A program made the position numbers and the translations under genes. 45,544 nt of DNA, taken from contig PWYM01000282.1 in NCBI GenBank assembly GCA_003567855.1, positions 1-45,544 of the forward strand, in the 5' to 3' direction. The notes under the pieces are model-generated. The model saw only the letters and a list, made by a program, of their open reading frames with translations, made no database searches and was not told the DNA's origin. The DNA is from Gammaproteobacteria bacterium. Its GTDB lineage: Bacteria; Pseudomonadota; Gammaproteobacteria; Steroidobacterales; PWYM01. This document shows positions 23,974-34,898 of the stretch, piece by piece (the first letter of the stretch is position 1; every line of letters begins with the position of its first letter).

Positions 23974-24354
23974 TCAGATCGCCGTGAAGATGTTGGTCAC
24001 GCCGACGAGCTCGAGGATCAGCAGCACGACGAAGATCACGCCGATAACCTCGAGGATGCCGGCACCGGCGGGCAGCGCCTCGAGCCGGTCCTGCATCAGC
24101 AGCAGCTCCTCGTCGGTGAGCTGATCGAGACGCTCGATCACGTCGGCGGCATCGACGCCCATCGACTCCATCTGGCTCGCGAGCCGGTCGCGTTCGAGCA
24201 GCTGCTCGATCTGTGCGATGGACGCGGTGCGCTGCTCCATCTGCATGACCGCGGCGCTGTCGACCATTCCCGCGTGCGCGACACTGAAGGTGCCGGCGGT
24301 GACCAGTGCGACGCTTGCGAGCAGGCTGAGCAGGGCGCTGAATCGGTTTTTCAT
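23974..24354 (-). CDS. PA2779-family small secreted/membrane protein
   Basis: The 126-residue protein starts at ATG 24354 behind GAGGAA; the upstream in-frame extension has no signal sequence. A Sec signal peptide (MKNRFSALLSLLASVALVTA, cleavage near AHAG) is followed by a helical region (about 35-95) with RTASIAQIEQLLERDRLASQ then MESMGVDAADVIERLDQLTD, and a C-terminal hydrophobic helix (about 103-122, GILEVIGVIFVVLLILELVG). This is the PA2779 family profile. Its stop is 5 bases from the start of the C39-like gene, so the two are coupled. It may anchor or hold the peptidase; the function is not established. Confidence 0.85.
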   Translation of the reverse strand: MKNRFSALLSLLASVALVTAGTFSVAHAGMVDSAAVMQMEQRTASIAQIEQLLERDRLASQMESMGVDAADVIERLDQLTDEELLLMQDRLEALPAGAGILEVIGVIFVVLLILELVGVTNIFTAI

Positions 24355-24471
24355 GAAACGTTCCTCTGTTATCCCCGGATGGTAGAGCGACGGGTTGGAC
24401 CGCTCCGACGCGGCAAGGGTAGGGTGCGCGCGCCGGAGGCGCAACCCGGGTCGGCAATAAACGTTGCCAAG

Positions 24472-25217
<746 letters not shown>

Positions 25218-25221
<4 letters not shown>

Positions 25222-26485
25222 CAGCTCCCGTGCGCGGGGAACGCCCGGCCCTGCGCGAGGCAATCGCAAAGTGCACCGTAGACGCGCAACAACCGTGCCC
25301 GGTCGGGTTCCGGGCCCGTCGCCGCGAGCAGCCGACGCGCGAGCGGTCCATGATCGAGGATGTGCCACAGTGAATGCAGCCACTCGCCATCGGGTAGATC
25401 TATCAGCGAGGACAGCAGGTGGCGCCACAGCACCTGCAGCGTGACCGGTGGGCCGTCCCAGCCCAGGCACCGCAGCAGTGCGCGGTCGGTCACGTGGGCC
25501 TGCTCGGCGCTGTCGGTCGCCGCCAGCAGAAGCTCCGCGAGGGTCTCGGTGGGCACCGCCAGCTGGGTGTCGGTATCGACGGTGCGCCCGTCGTAGAGGG
25601 CGCGCACGAGTCCCACCGTCGCGGCAGCGATCGCCAGGTCCATCTGCGGGCATTCCTGGATGTCGAGTACGCGGATCTCTATCGCGTTGCGGTCGAAACG
25701 CGCGATCGCGCCGCGCGAGTTCAGCCACTCGTGCTGCAGGATGCCGTCCGGATCGTGCGGCGCTATCGCGGCATACATCGGCTCGAGCACGATGCGGTGA
25801 TAGTCGGCCTGCGAGTGCACCGGCTCGGGCACGACCAGGCCTGTGATCGACGGTATGCGCCGGGCGTTGTGGCGGTAGGCTTCAAGCCGGCTGTCGAGCC
25901 GTCCGGTCGCGCGACCATCCAGAAATGGCGAGCTCGCCGCGAGCGCGGGCAGCAGCGGCAGCACGAGCCGGATCGCCGCGTGCAGGCGTACGAACTCGTC
26001 GTCATTCGCGAATGGCAGGTTGATGTGCACGCTCTGCAGGTTCGACCAGCCGTGGCCCTGGCAGCCGAAGATGCGGTCGTAGGCCGCGTAGATCGCGTCG
26101 TACTCGTGCGGCCACAGCCGTGTCTCGCGCAGCGGGTCCATCCACGGGTGGGCGGCGCCCGGCATCAGTCGCGCGCCATACCGGGTGAGCATCACGTTGA
26201 TGCGCTCGATGTCGCGCTGGAACAGCGACGGGAGCGTCGCAAGCGTCGGTGCCGGGCCGTTGGTCTTGAGCTCGATCACGTGCAGCACGAGCTCGTTGGA
26301 CCACGCGGTCTCGCCGAGCTCGACTTCGGCGCAGTACTCGCCGGCGACGTCGTGGATGAGCTGGTCGGAAATCGGCGCGACGTCGAGGCTCGGGTTTTCG
26401 ACGATCATGTATTCGAGTTCGATGCCGAAGCCCTCGAACGCGTGCAGTGGTGTGCGCGGTGCAGGCGCGCTGCGCTTCCGGTCGT

Positions 26486-26489
<4 letters not shown>
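25218..26489 (-). CDS. GCS2-family carboxylate-amine ligase (glutamate-cysteine ligase-like)
   Basis: The 423-residue protein begins at GTG 26489, overlapping the RimK-type stop (GTGA). The opening FGIELEYMIVENPSLDVAP and the later NLQSVHINLPFANDDEFVRL, RGAIARFDRNAIEIRVLDIQ and CPQMDLAIA are hallmarks of the GCS2/COG2170 ligase family, a glutamine-synthetase-like fold that joins an amino acid carboxylate to an amine via acyl phosphate with ATP. It is of similar length to EgtA/YbdK-like enzymes but does not match a named enzyme. Its immediate coupling to an ATP-grasp ligase suggests two successive amide bonds in one product. The substrate is unknown. The gene overlaps both neighbours by 4 bases. 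Confidence 0.88.
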
Positions 26490-27954
<1,465 letters not shown>

Positions 27955-27958
<4 letters not shown>

Positions 27959-28701
27959 CCGGGCGACCCGCTCCCCCTCGCTGATCGTGCCGGTTCGATC
28001 ACCAGCAGGTTTGCATCGTAGGTGACGATGCCGAGCAGTATGCTGCAGATCAGCCGGTCTATTCCAACCGCGTAACGCTGGCCCGGCGCCACCGGGTTCT
28101 GCTCCATCGGGTCGGCGACGAACACCTGGCGGGAGGCGCGCTGGTAACCGGTCAGCAGCACGAAGTGGCCGGCCGGCTCGCCGCGGATGTCGTCGGGCAG
28201 GTCTTCAGGGCCGTGTTCGCGCGCATCGCGGTACAGGTAGGTCGCTGACAGACCGGTGAGTACCGGCAGGCGGCGGCGCAGTAGCCGACGCAGTAGCGAC
28301 GCGGTGAGATCCTCGAATTTCAGCCCTCCCCCCAGTTCCAGAAACTCCAGGTAGCCGCGGGTCGCAGCCTGCAGCCGCGACGCGGGTTTCTCCGCCGCCT
28401 GCAGGCGCAGGCGCTCGGCCACGTCGACGCCGGGCGTCGTGAACCAGGTCGGGTCGAAGACGCTGAGGTTGTAGGTGTAGATGCACGCGCGGTAGCCGCG
28501 GCGCAGCGCGTGGTTGGCAAGAAACACGTCCAGCGTACCGCCGCTGTCGAGCGTGGCCGTTTCGGCGATGACCTGCGACAGCGGTAGCGGGTCGCCGAAC
28601 CAGCGATAGATCGCATGCAGGCAGGTCGGGCCGCAGGTGGTGTCATCCGGCTGGGGGCGGATCGCGAGATCGAGTGCCACATCCGGCGGCGGGCGGTTCA
28701 A
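27955..28701 (-). CDS. C39-like papain-fold cysteine peptidase/amidase, first gene of amidoligase operon
   Basis: The 248-residue protein shows a C39/papain-like triad: Gln17 and Cys23 in RPQPDDTTCGPTCLHAIYRW, His179 in GEPAGHFVLLTGY and Asp197 in VFVADPMEQNP. No signal peptide is visible, so it is probably cytoplasmic, unlike the second C39-like protein at 23009. The start is TTG 28701; GTG eight codons later is an alternative. A -35/-10 promoter with an 11-base palindrome lies 50-77 bases upstream. Such peptidases beside RimK/GCS2 ligases may cut or transfer amide bonds or trim a precursor peptide. Function is inferred from context. Confidence 0.82.
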
Positions 28702-28750
28702 TACCTGGATCTCGGTGCGGAGTAAGGCGCAAACCTGGAACGGTGCGCGA

Positions 28751-28778
28751 AATATACGCCCACCGTGACGGTTTGCAA
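28751..28778 (-). promoter_or_regulatory. Promoter with palindromic spacer for the amidoligase operon
   Basis: On the minus strand a -35 TTGCAA (28773-28778) and a -10 TATATT (28751-28756, five of six consensus) are 16 bases apart. The spacer contains the perfect inverted repeat ACCGTGACGGT (28762-28772). A regulator bound there would cover both hexamers. It lies immediately after the PaaN-like stop, giving the operon its own control rather than read-through from upstream. Confidence 0.6.
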
Positions 28779-28785
28779 GCAGCTC

Positions 28786-30468
28786 TCAGCCCGGCAGCGG
28801 TCGTCGCGCCTGCGCGATGCGAAAGCGCCCGGCGACGAAGGCCCAGTCGGCCAGCGTCGCGTTGCCGGCGGGGTTCAGCCCGCTCACGTGCAGGTCGGAA
28901 TACGCGGCGGCGAAGTTCAGCGGCATCGCGCCGGTGAGGTTGGAGGTCAGCGCGGCGCCGGCCTCGGCCCAGGCGAGCTCGGCGCGGTCGAGCCATGCGT
29001 CGTCGGTAGAATACACGAACGCGGTGATCGCACCGTTGCGCCGCGCATCGGCGGTGGCCTGCGCGAGCGCCGTGTCGGCATCGGGCGCCTCGACGCAGAA
29101 GGCGATCGGGCCGAAGACCTCGTCGGCGAATTCATCATGGCGCTCGAGGTCGGTCGCGATCACGAGCGGTGTCGCGGTCCACGCGTCGGGAAAATCGGGG
29201 TGCGGGTACGGGGTGCTGGCGCGCAGTACCCGGCCCCCGGCTTCGGCGGCGCGCTGGCGGTCGGCGATGAGGTCGAGCGTCTGGCGTGCCTGGATCGCGC
29301 CGAGTACGCCCGCGGCGCGCCGCGGGTCGGCGACCAGCGCATCGATCGCGCCGGTGATCGCCGCGCGCACGTCGTCGGCGCTCGCATGCCCGTCGCCGGT
29401 GCGGATGCCGTCGCGCGGGATCCAGATGTTCTGCGGGCTGGTGCACATCTGCGACGAGAACAGGCAAACCGAGCCTGCGATCGCGCGGGCCATCTCCGGC
29501 AGCGACGCGCACGATTCGATGACCACGCTGTTCACGCCGGAGGTCTCGGTGTAGCACGGCCGGCCGCCGGCGTGGGCTTCGACCCAGCTGCCAAAGCGCG
29601 AGCTGCCGGTGAAGTCGATGATTGCGCAGTCGGGGTGTTCTACTAGCACCTTGCCGAGCGGCTCGGCAAAGGTGTCGACGACGAGCTGTACGAGGTTCGG
29701 GTCATGGCCGTGGGTGGCGAGCACGGTGCGCAGCGTCTGTACCGTCAGCGCCATCGGCAGCACGCAGCCCGGGTGCGGCTTCACGAGCACCGGGTTGCCG
29801 GTGACGAGATTCGCGAAGATCGCCGGATGGGCGTTCCAGGTCGGGAAGGACGCGCAGCAGAACACCACCGCAGGCCCGAGCGGCATCAGCCGGTAGCGCT
29901 TTTCGAGGCGCACCTCCTCCTTGCCGAAACGCTTGTGCCACTCGGCGTGCGCGGGCAGCTGCTGCATCGCCTGCCAGCCCCGCGCGAGCGCTTCGAGCCC
30001 GCGGTCCAGCGCATTCGGTCCGCTGCCCGCGTAGGCCATCGCATAGCTCTGGCCGGCGGTGTGCATGACGGCCCAGGTGTTTTCGAACGCGCGGTCGCCG
30101 AGCCGCGCGAGCATCTCGAGGCACACGCCGGTGCGCGCCTCGGGGCCGGCGTCGCGCCACGCCGGCTGTGCCGCGCGCGCGGCGGCGAACAGCGCGTCGG
30201 GCGACGATGCGGGGTAGCTGATGCCGAGCGGCTTACCGGTATACGGGGAGACTTCCTCGCCGGCGCGCATGCGCTCGTCGGGTTGCCCGATCTCGAAAGG
30301 CTGACCTAGGCGGCCCTCGAACCACTCGCGCGCGCGCCGCGGCGCGTCCTCGCCGTGCACACGGGTGCTCGGTGATTCGATGAAGCCTGTCCATGCCTCG
30401 CGGCTCTGGAGCGCGGCGAGCGCGCGGTCGAGGCGTTCACGATGGATCGCGAGCAGTTCGGTGCTCAT
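28786..30468 (-). CDS. PaaN-like aldehyde dehydrogenase-family protein
   Basis: The 560-residue protein resembles the PaaN family (phenylacetate degradation protein, about 550 aa): the family N terminus (LDRALAALQSREAWTGFIES then PSTRVHGEDAP), NAD(P)-binding FPTWNAHPAIFANLVTGNPV then LVKP, and a catalytic-Cys region LFSSQMCTSPQNIWIP. It ends DLHVSGLNPAGNATLADWAF. PaaN relatives oxidise ring-opened aldehydes to acids in CoA pathways. No paaABCDE, paaG or paaZ genes are in the window, so phenylacetate is not proven. It is the last gene of the NMO-ACS-thiolase-lipocalin-PaaN run, 24 bases after the lipocalin-like stop. ATG 30468 starts behind a weak GGAC-type ribosome site. Confidence 0.88.
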   Translation of the reverse strand: MSTELLAIHRERLDRALAALQSREAWTGFIESPSTRVHGEDAPRRAREWFEGRLGQPFEIGQPDERMRAGEEVSPYTGKPLGISYPASSPDALFAAARAAQPAWRDAGPEARTGVCLEMLARLGDRAFENTWAVMHTAGQSYAMAYAGSGPNALDRGLEALARGWQAMQQLPAHAEWHKRFGKEEVRLEKRYRLMPLGPAVVFCCASFPTWNAHPAIFANLVTGNPVLVKPHPGCVLPMALTVQTLRTVLATHGHDPNLVQLVVDTFAEPLGKVLVEHPDCAIIDFTGSSRFGSWVEAHAGGRPCYTETSGVNSVVIESCASLPEMARAIAGSVCLFSSQMCTSPQNIWIPRDGIRTGDGHASADDVRAAITGAIDALVADPRRAAGVLGAIQARQTLDLIADRQRAAEAGGRVLRASTPYPHPDFPDAWTATPLVIATDLERHDEFADEVFGPIAFCVEAPDADTALAQATADARRNGAITAFVYSTDDAWLDRAELAWAEAGAALTSNLTGAMPLNFAAAYSDLHVSGLNPAGNATLADWAFVAGRFRIAQARRPLPG

Positions 30469-30492
30469 GGCGTCATGTCCTCAAAAGTCCGT

Positions 30493-30945
30493 TCAGGGCG
30501 TCGGTGCAGGTCGCACGCGTCGCCATATGATGCGATGGGTGCGCGCGCGGCCGCGCGCGTCGGTCTCGGTCGCCGACAGCTCGAGCCGGTCGCCGTGCAG
30601 GCGCACGTGCCGGCGCTGCTGCGTCCCGGCCATGTCGGGGTTCAGCGCCAGCTCCGCGGTGTGTACAACGTCGTCGCCATCGACGTGCCAGCGCCCCGCA
30701 TAGCAGAAGAAGCTCGTGTACGCGTTGCGGCAGGACTGCGCGCTTGCTGCGTGTATGGATGCCGCATCCAGCCCGGCGCGGTCGCGGCGGGAAATCACCG
30801 CGCTCATCCGGCCCTCGGGCGCGTACAGGATCTGGCCGGTCGCATCGTCACCGAACGGGTAGGCCGGCGGGCGGCTGTCGTCGTGCTCGATGCGCCACGC
30901 CTCGAGCGACCACGCGCCGTGCAGTGCGGCCGCCGACACGCTCAT
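30493..30945 (-). CDS. Lipocalin-like domain protein
   Basis: The 150-residue protein opens LHGAWSLEAWRIEHDDSRPP and continues AYPFGDDATGQILYAPEGRM then SAVISRRDR, the pattern of the lipocalin-like (Lipocalin_5) family: a small eight-strand barrel that typically holds a hydrophobic ligand. It starts at ATG 30945, overlapping the thiolase stop by 4 bases (ATGA), and no signal peptide is seen, so it should be cytoplasmic. In this operon it might bind an acyl intermediate or act as an isomerase or thioesterase-like helper; nothing in the sequence proves this. The longer upstream frame is a shadow of the thiolase. Confidence 0.75.
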   Translation of the reverse strand: MSVSAAALHGAWSLEAWRIEHDDSRPPAYPFGDDATGQILYAPEGRMSAVISRRDRAGLDAASIHAASAQSCRNAYTSFFCYAGRWHVDGDDVVHTAELALNPDMAGTQQRRHVRLHGDRLELSATETDARGRARTHRIIWRRVRPAPTP

Positions 30946-32144
30946 GCGCGTTCGACGACCATCGCGGTGCCGAGTCCGCCCCCACCGGCGACCGCGACGA
31001 GCCCGTAGCGCCCGTCGCGCCGTTCCAGCTCGTCGATGACCGACGCGAGCAGCATCGCGCCGGTAGCACCCATCGGATGACCGAATGCGATGGCGCCGCC
31101 GTTGACGTTGAAGCGTTCGTCGTCGAGGCCGAACTCGCGCTGGAAACGCAGCGTAGGTGCGGCGAAGGCTTCGTTGCATTCGATGACGTCGAGCGCATCG
31201 GCGGCGATGCCGGCCTGTTCGAGTGCCCGCCGCGCGGCGGTCTCACCGGCGGTGAGCATGATCACCGGGTCGGCGGCGGCGGTGGCCGCGGCGACCACGC
31301 GTGCACGAGGTGCAAGCCCTGCGGCTTCCCCGGCTGCACGCGTACCGATCAGCGCCAGCGCTGCACCGTCGGCCATGGCCGGTGAATTGCCGACGGTGTG
31401 CACGTGGTCGATGCGCTCGAGCCCGGGGTAGCGTGCGAGCACCGCCTTGTCGACGCCCTTCGCGCCGAGTTCGGCGAAGGCCGGCGGCAGCCCGGCGAGC
31501 TTCTCCGCTGAGCTGTCGGCGCGGATGGTCTCGTCGCGGTCGAGCACGACATTGCCGTCGGCATCGGTGACGGGCACGAGCGAGCGCTCGAAGCGACCGG
31601 ACTCGCGCGCCGCGGCCGCGCGCTGCTGGCTGCGCAGCGCATACGCGTCGGCGGCGTCACGCGTAATCCCGTCCAGCGACGCGACGAGGTCGGCCGAGAT
31701 GCCGAGCGGGGTGAACGCGGTGCGCCGCATGACCTCCTTGTCCTTCAGCCATGCGCCCTCGTCGGAGAACATCGGGACCCGCGACATCGATTCCACGCCG
31801 CCGCCGATCGCGAACTGCTCGCCGCCGGCACTGACCTTGAGTGCCGCGAGGTGGCACGCATCCAGCGCCGAAGTGCAGAAGCGGTTCACGGTGATGCCCG
31901 CGACGGTGTCGGGCCAGCCGGCGTAGAGCACCGATATGCGCGCCGGGTTCGTGCCTTGGTCGCCAAACTGCGTGACGCAGCCTAGGACGACGTCGGCGAC
32001 GAGTGCCGGGTCGAAGTCGAGCCGCTGTTGCAGTGCCCGGTAAAGCCCGGCCGTCAGCGCCAGCGGCTTCACGCCGGCGAGGCTGCCCTTGTCGCGGCCA
32101 GCGCCGCGCGGCGTGCGTACGGTGTCGTAGATCCAGGCGTCCAT
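30942..32144 (-). CDS. Thiolase-family acetyl-CoA C-acyltransferase, lacking the second catalytic Cys
   Basis: The 400-residue protein is full length for a thiolase. The nucleophilic Cys90 (NRFCTSALDA), NEAF (324-327) and His356 (GGAIAFGHPMGATGA) are intact. The second active-site Cys, normally in a C-x-G-G-x-G segment near the end, is replaced by Ala386 (VAVAGGGGLGTAMVVE; codon GCC at 30987-30989). That residue is the usual general acid/base, so normal beta-ketothiolase chemistry may be weakened or altered. It lies between an acyl-CoA synthetase and a lipocalin-like gene in a CoA-linked operon. It may still act as an acyltransferase on an unusual substrate, or be partly inactive. Confidence 0.9.
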   Translation of the reverse strand: MDAWIYDTVRTPRGAGRDKGSLAGVKPLALTAGLYRALQQRLDFDPALVADVVLGCVTQFGDQGTNPARISVLYAGWPDTVAGITVNRFCTSALDACHLAALKVSAGGEQFAIGGGVESMSRVPMFSDEGAWLKDKEVMRRTAFTPLGISADLVASLDGITRDAADAYALRSQQRAAAARESGRFERSLVPVTDADGNVVLDRDETIRADSSAEKLAGLPPAFAELGAKGVDKAVLARYPGLERIDHVHTVGNSPAMADGAALALIGTRAAGEAAGLAPRARVVAAATAAADPVIMLTAGETAARRALEQAGIAADALDVIECNEAFAAPTLRFQREFGLDDERFNVNGGAIAFGHPMGATGAMLLASVIDELERRDGRYGLVAVAGGGGLGTAMVVERA

Positions 32145-32186
32145 GTCGATCCTAGCCCGCCACGGGCGGGAGTCTTGCGGGGGTGG

Positions 32187-33869
32187 TCAGCCGAGGCGCG
32201 CACGCAGTTCGCCGCGCACCACCTTGCCGAGTGCGTTGCGCGGGAGTGCGTCGATGAACTCGAGGCGTTCCGGCTGCTTGAACTTCGCGATGCCCTGCTC
32301 CGAGAGGAAGCCGGTAATGTCCTCCAGCGTGACCTGCTGGTCGGACTTGGGCACGACGAACACGCAGACCTTCTCGCCGAGCGTGTCGTCGGGGTAGCCG
32401 ACGGTGGCCGCTTCGGCAAGCTTTGGATGTGCCGCAAGCAGCGTGTCGAGCTCGTCGGGCGAGATGTTGTAGCCGCCGCGCATGATGATGTCCTTGCAGC
32501 GGCCGACGAAGCGGTAGTATTCCTTCGGGTCACCGTCGCCGACGATCTCGAACAGGTCACCGGTGCGAAACCAGCCATCCTCGGCAAACGCGCTGGCATT
32601 GTCGGCGGTGTCGCCGAGGTAGCCGTCGAACACCGTTGCACCGCGGATGTGCAGCTCGCCGGGGTGGCCCGGGCCGGTGATCGTCTCGCCGCTTTCCAGG
32701 TCGACGAGCCGGGTCTCGACCATCTCCGCGCAGCGGTTCGGCCACTCGAGTCCCGGGACGCCGAAGCGCGGGAACAGCACCGCGCGCTCCTCGGGGTCGG
32801 GGATTTCCTTCGAGCCGCTGATCAGGCACATGCCCTCGTTGGAGCCGAACAGGTTGAGGATGTCTACGCCGTGGCGTTCGGCGAAGCCGCGCACCATCCA
32901 CGGCGACAGTGGCGCCGATCCCGACCCGATCGCGCGCAGTTTTGACATGTCGACATTCGCGAGTATGGACTCGTCCTTGAGCAGCATGTTGAGCAGCGCC
33001 GGCGGCGCGATCGTGAAGGTTGTGCCTTCGCTTGCGATCTGGCCGAGGAACACCGGCAGGTCCAGCGGATGGTGTAGCACCAGGTGCGCGCCGCAACGCA
33101 GCCAGTTGAACAGGAAGCCGCCGATGCTCGCCATGTTCACGAACGGGAACGGGTTCAGCAGCACGTCGCCTTCGCGCAGTTCGGCGGCGTCATAGGTGCC
33201 CCAGGCGATCGCGAGCCACTGGTTGTGCGTGCGCGGCACCCCCTTGGGCGTGCCGGTGGTGCCGGAGGTCCAGCAGATCGTGTAGACGTCGTTGGCGTCG
33301 CAGTCGGTGGGCGGCGGCTTGCTGCCGTCGGCGAGCGCACGCGCGATTTCCGCGTCTATGGCTTCGCCGCCTTCGGGCGGATCATCGCCGAGGAACAGGC
33401 GATGCGGAAACTCGACGCCGTCGGCGAAGGCCTGCGCGCCGAAGCGTGCGTCCTTGAGTCGCGTGGTCGCGATGTACGCACGTGCGTCGAGCACCTGGCT
33501 GACCATGCGCAGTTCATGGGCGCCGTACTGCACCGGCAACGGACTGATCACCGCGCCGAGGCGTGCGACCGCAAGGTAGAGAATGACGAACTCGGCGATG
33601 TTCGGCAGCTGCGCGACAACGGTATCGCCGCGGCCGACGCCACGCGCGTGCAGCACCGAGGCCCATGCGTCGACGTGGCGGTCCATCGCGGCGTAATCGA
33701 GGCGCAGCGCCGCACCGTCGCAGAGCTGCTCCCGGTTGGGCTGGTCTGCGAGCGCCGGCCGCGACGCGTCGCGGGCCACCGCCTCGCGCAGCAGGTCGTC
33801 GAGCGTCTCTGTGCCCCACCAGCCGTGTTTCGTGAATTCGCTGATTCGCTTTGCGCGATCGACGGTCAT
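32187..33869 (-). CDS. AMP-binding acyl-CoA synthetase / CoA ligase
   Basis: The 560-residue ANL-family enzyme starts at ATG 33869 behind GGGGGAGA; the longer upstream frame has no support. The AMP-binding P-loop (WTSGTTGTPKGVPRTH), an FGSNEGMC segment at the adenylate site, RTGDLFEI and the hinge GRCKDIIMRGGYNISPDE are all present. The C-terminal lysine lies in LPRNALGKVVRGEL. It activates a carboxylic acid (fatty, aromatic or cyclic) to the CoA thioester with ATP. Its gene lies 26 bases after the NMO-like stop and 42 before the thiolase start, in one operon. Substrate specificity cannot be read reliably. Confidence 0.93.
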   Translation of the reverse strand: MTVDRAKRISEFTKHGWWGTETLDDLLREAVARDASRPALADQPNREQLCDGAALRLDYAAMDRHVDAWASVLHARGVGRGDTVVAQLPNIAEFVILYLAVARLGAVISPLPVQYGAHELRMVSQVLDARAYIATTRLKDARFGAQAFADGVEFPHRLFLGDDPPEGGEAIDAEIARALADGSKPPPTDCDANDVYTICWTSGTTGTPKGVPRTHNQWLAIAWGTYDAAELREGDVLLNPFPFVNMASIGGFLFNWLRCGAHLVLHHPLDLPVFLGQIASEGTTFTIAPPALLNMLLKDESILANVDMSKLRAIGSGSAPLSPWMVRGFAERHGVDILNLFGSNEGMCLISGSKEIPDPEERAVLFPRFGVPGLEWPNRCAEMVETRLVDLESGETITGPGHPGELHIRGATVFDGYLGDTADNASAFAEDGWFRTGDLFEIVGDGDPKEYYRFVGRCKDIIMRGGYNISPDELDTLLAAHPKLAEAATVGYPDDTLGEKVCVFVVPKSDQQVTLEDITGFLSEQGIAKFKQPERLEFIDALPRNALGKVVRGELRARLG

Positions 33870-33895
33870 CCGTGTATCTCCCCCGGATCGTGTGT

Positions 33896-34852
33896 TCAGG
33901 CCACCTGCTCGCGCGCGCCGCGCGTATGCACTGGCGCGTTGCAGGCGGTGTCGTAGTCGGCGCCGAGTTCGGCGACGAGCGTGGCAACCGGCTGGACGCG
34001 GTCGATGGTGCCGACGCCGTGTCCGGCCGACCATACGTTTTTCCACGCCTTGGCGTCATCCTGCGGCTTCGTGAAGTCGATGTTGCCGGCGACGCCCATC
34101 TGATCGGGGTCGTAGCCGGCGCGTTCGAGACTCGCGCGCAGCCAGTTGGCCGGGACACCGGATACGGCGGCCGAGCAGATGATGTCCGACGGTCCGCTGT
34201 CGACGAGCATCTGGCGGTAGGCGTCGGGTGCCATGCTTTCCTCGGTGGCGATGAAGCGCGTGCCCATGTAGGCGAGGTCGGCGCCGAGCACCTCGGCGGC
34301 GCGCACCCCGCGACCAGTGCTGATCGCGCCGGCAAGCACAATGGTGCCGTCGAAGAATGTGCGCACGGCGTCGACGAATGCGAACGGCGAGACCTGGCCG
34401 GTATGACCGCCTGCGCCGGAGGACACGAGCACGAGGCCGTCGACGCCGGTCGCCGCGGCCTTGCGCGCGAACTCGACGCTGTTCACGTCGGCGAACACCA
34501 GCCCGCCGTAGCCGTGTACCGCTTCGACCGCATCGCGGGGGCTGCCGAGCGCGGTGATCACGATGGGCGCGCGGTGGCGCACCGCGAGGTCGAGGTCTGC
34601 ACGGCGCCGGTCGTAGGACGAGTGCATCACGAGGTTGGCGGCCCACGGCGCGTCGTCGGCCGTGATCTCGGCGGCGATGCGCGTCAGCCACTCGTCGAGT
34701 ATTTCGGGCGTGCGGGCGTTCGGTGCGGGGAACGCGCCGATTACGCCGGCGCGGCAGCTCGCGATCACCAGGTCAGGACCCGAGATCAGGAACATCGGTG
34801 CGGCGATCGCCGGCAGCCGCAGCCGCGACTTGAGTTCATGCAGGGCGGTCAT
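33896..34852 (-). CDS. NMO/2-nitropropane dioxygenase-like flavoprotein
   Basis: The 318-residue TIM-barrel flavoprotein shows the NMO-family features LPAIAAPMFLISGPDLVIAS near the start, GVDGLVLVSSGAGGHTGQVS, VLAGAISTGRGVRAAEVLGA and MGTRFIATEESMA. FMN binding is expected. Family members oxidise alkyl nitronates, but many paralogues in catabolic operons act as enoyl-CoA or other reductases. Placement at the head of a CoA-ligase/thiolase/PaaN operon favours a role on a CoA intermediate, not proven. It is divergent from the double HxlR regulator. ATG 34852 lacks a strong ribosome-binding site. Confidence 0.87.
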   Translation of the reverse strand: MTALHELKSRLRLPAIAAPMFLISGPDLVIASCRAGVIGAFPAPNARTPEILDEWLTRIAAEITADDAPWAANLVMHSSYDRRRADLDLAVRHRAPIVITALGSPRDAVEAVHGYGGLVFADVNSVEFARKAAATGVDGLVLVSSGAGGHTGQVSPFAFVDAVRTFFDGTIVLAGAISTGRGVRAAEVLGADLAYMGTRFIATEESMAPDAYRQMLVDSGPSDIICSAAVSGVPANWLRASLERAGYDPDQMGVAGNIDFTKPQDDAKAWKNVWSAGHGVGTIDRVQPVATLVAELGADYDTACNAPVHTRGAREQVA

Positions 34853-34885
34853 TGGAATGCTTGCATCCTGTCACTTGTTTAAAGA

Positions 34886-34898
34886 GACTTAAAAAGTC
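34886..34898. promoter_or_regulatory. GACTT-N3-AAGTC inverted repeat between NMO and HxlR genes
   Basis: This 13-base inverted repeat (arms GACTT and AAGTC) lies in an AT-rich patch of the 118-base divergent gap. On the minus strand the flanking sequence contains TGACTTTTTAA, shared with the MarR-associated site at 42468-42489. It is a candidate operator for the double HxlR protein or, less likely, for the MarR regulator. Confidence 0.4.

Noticed and set aside
28786-30468. Assignment of the PaaN-like gene to phenylacetate degradation itself
   Set aside because: No other paa genes are in the window, so only the family, not the pathway, is supported.
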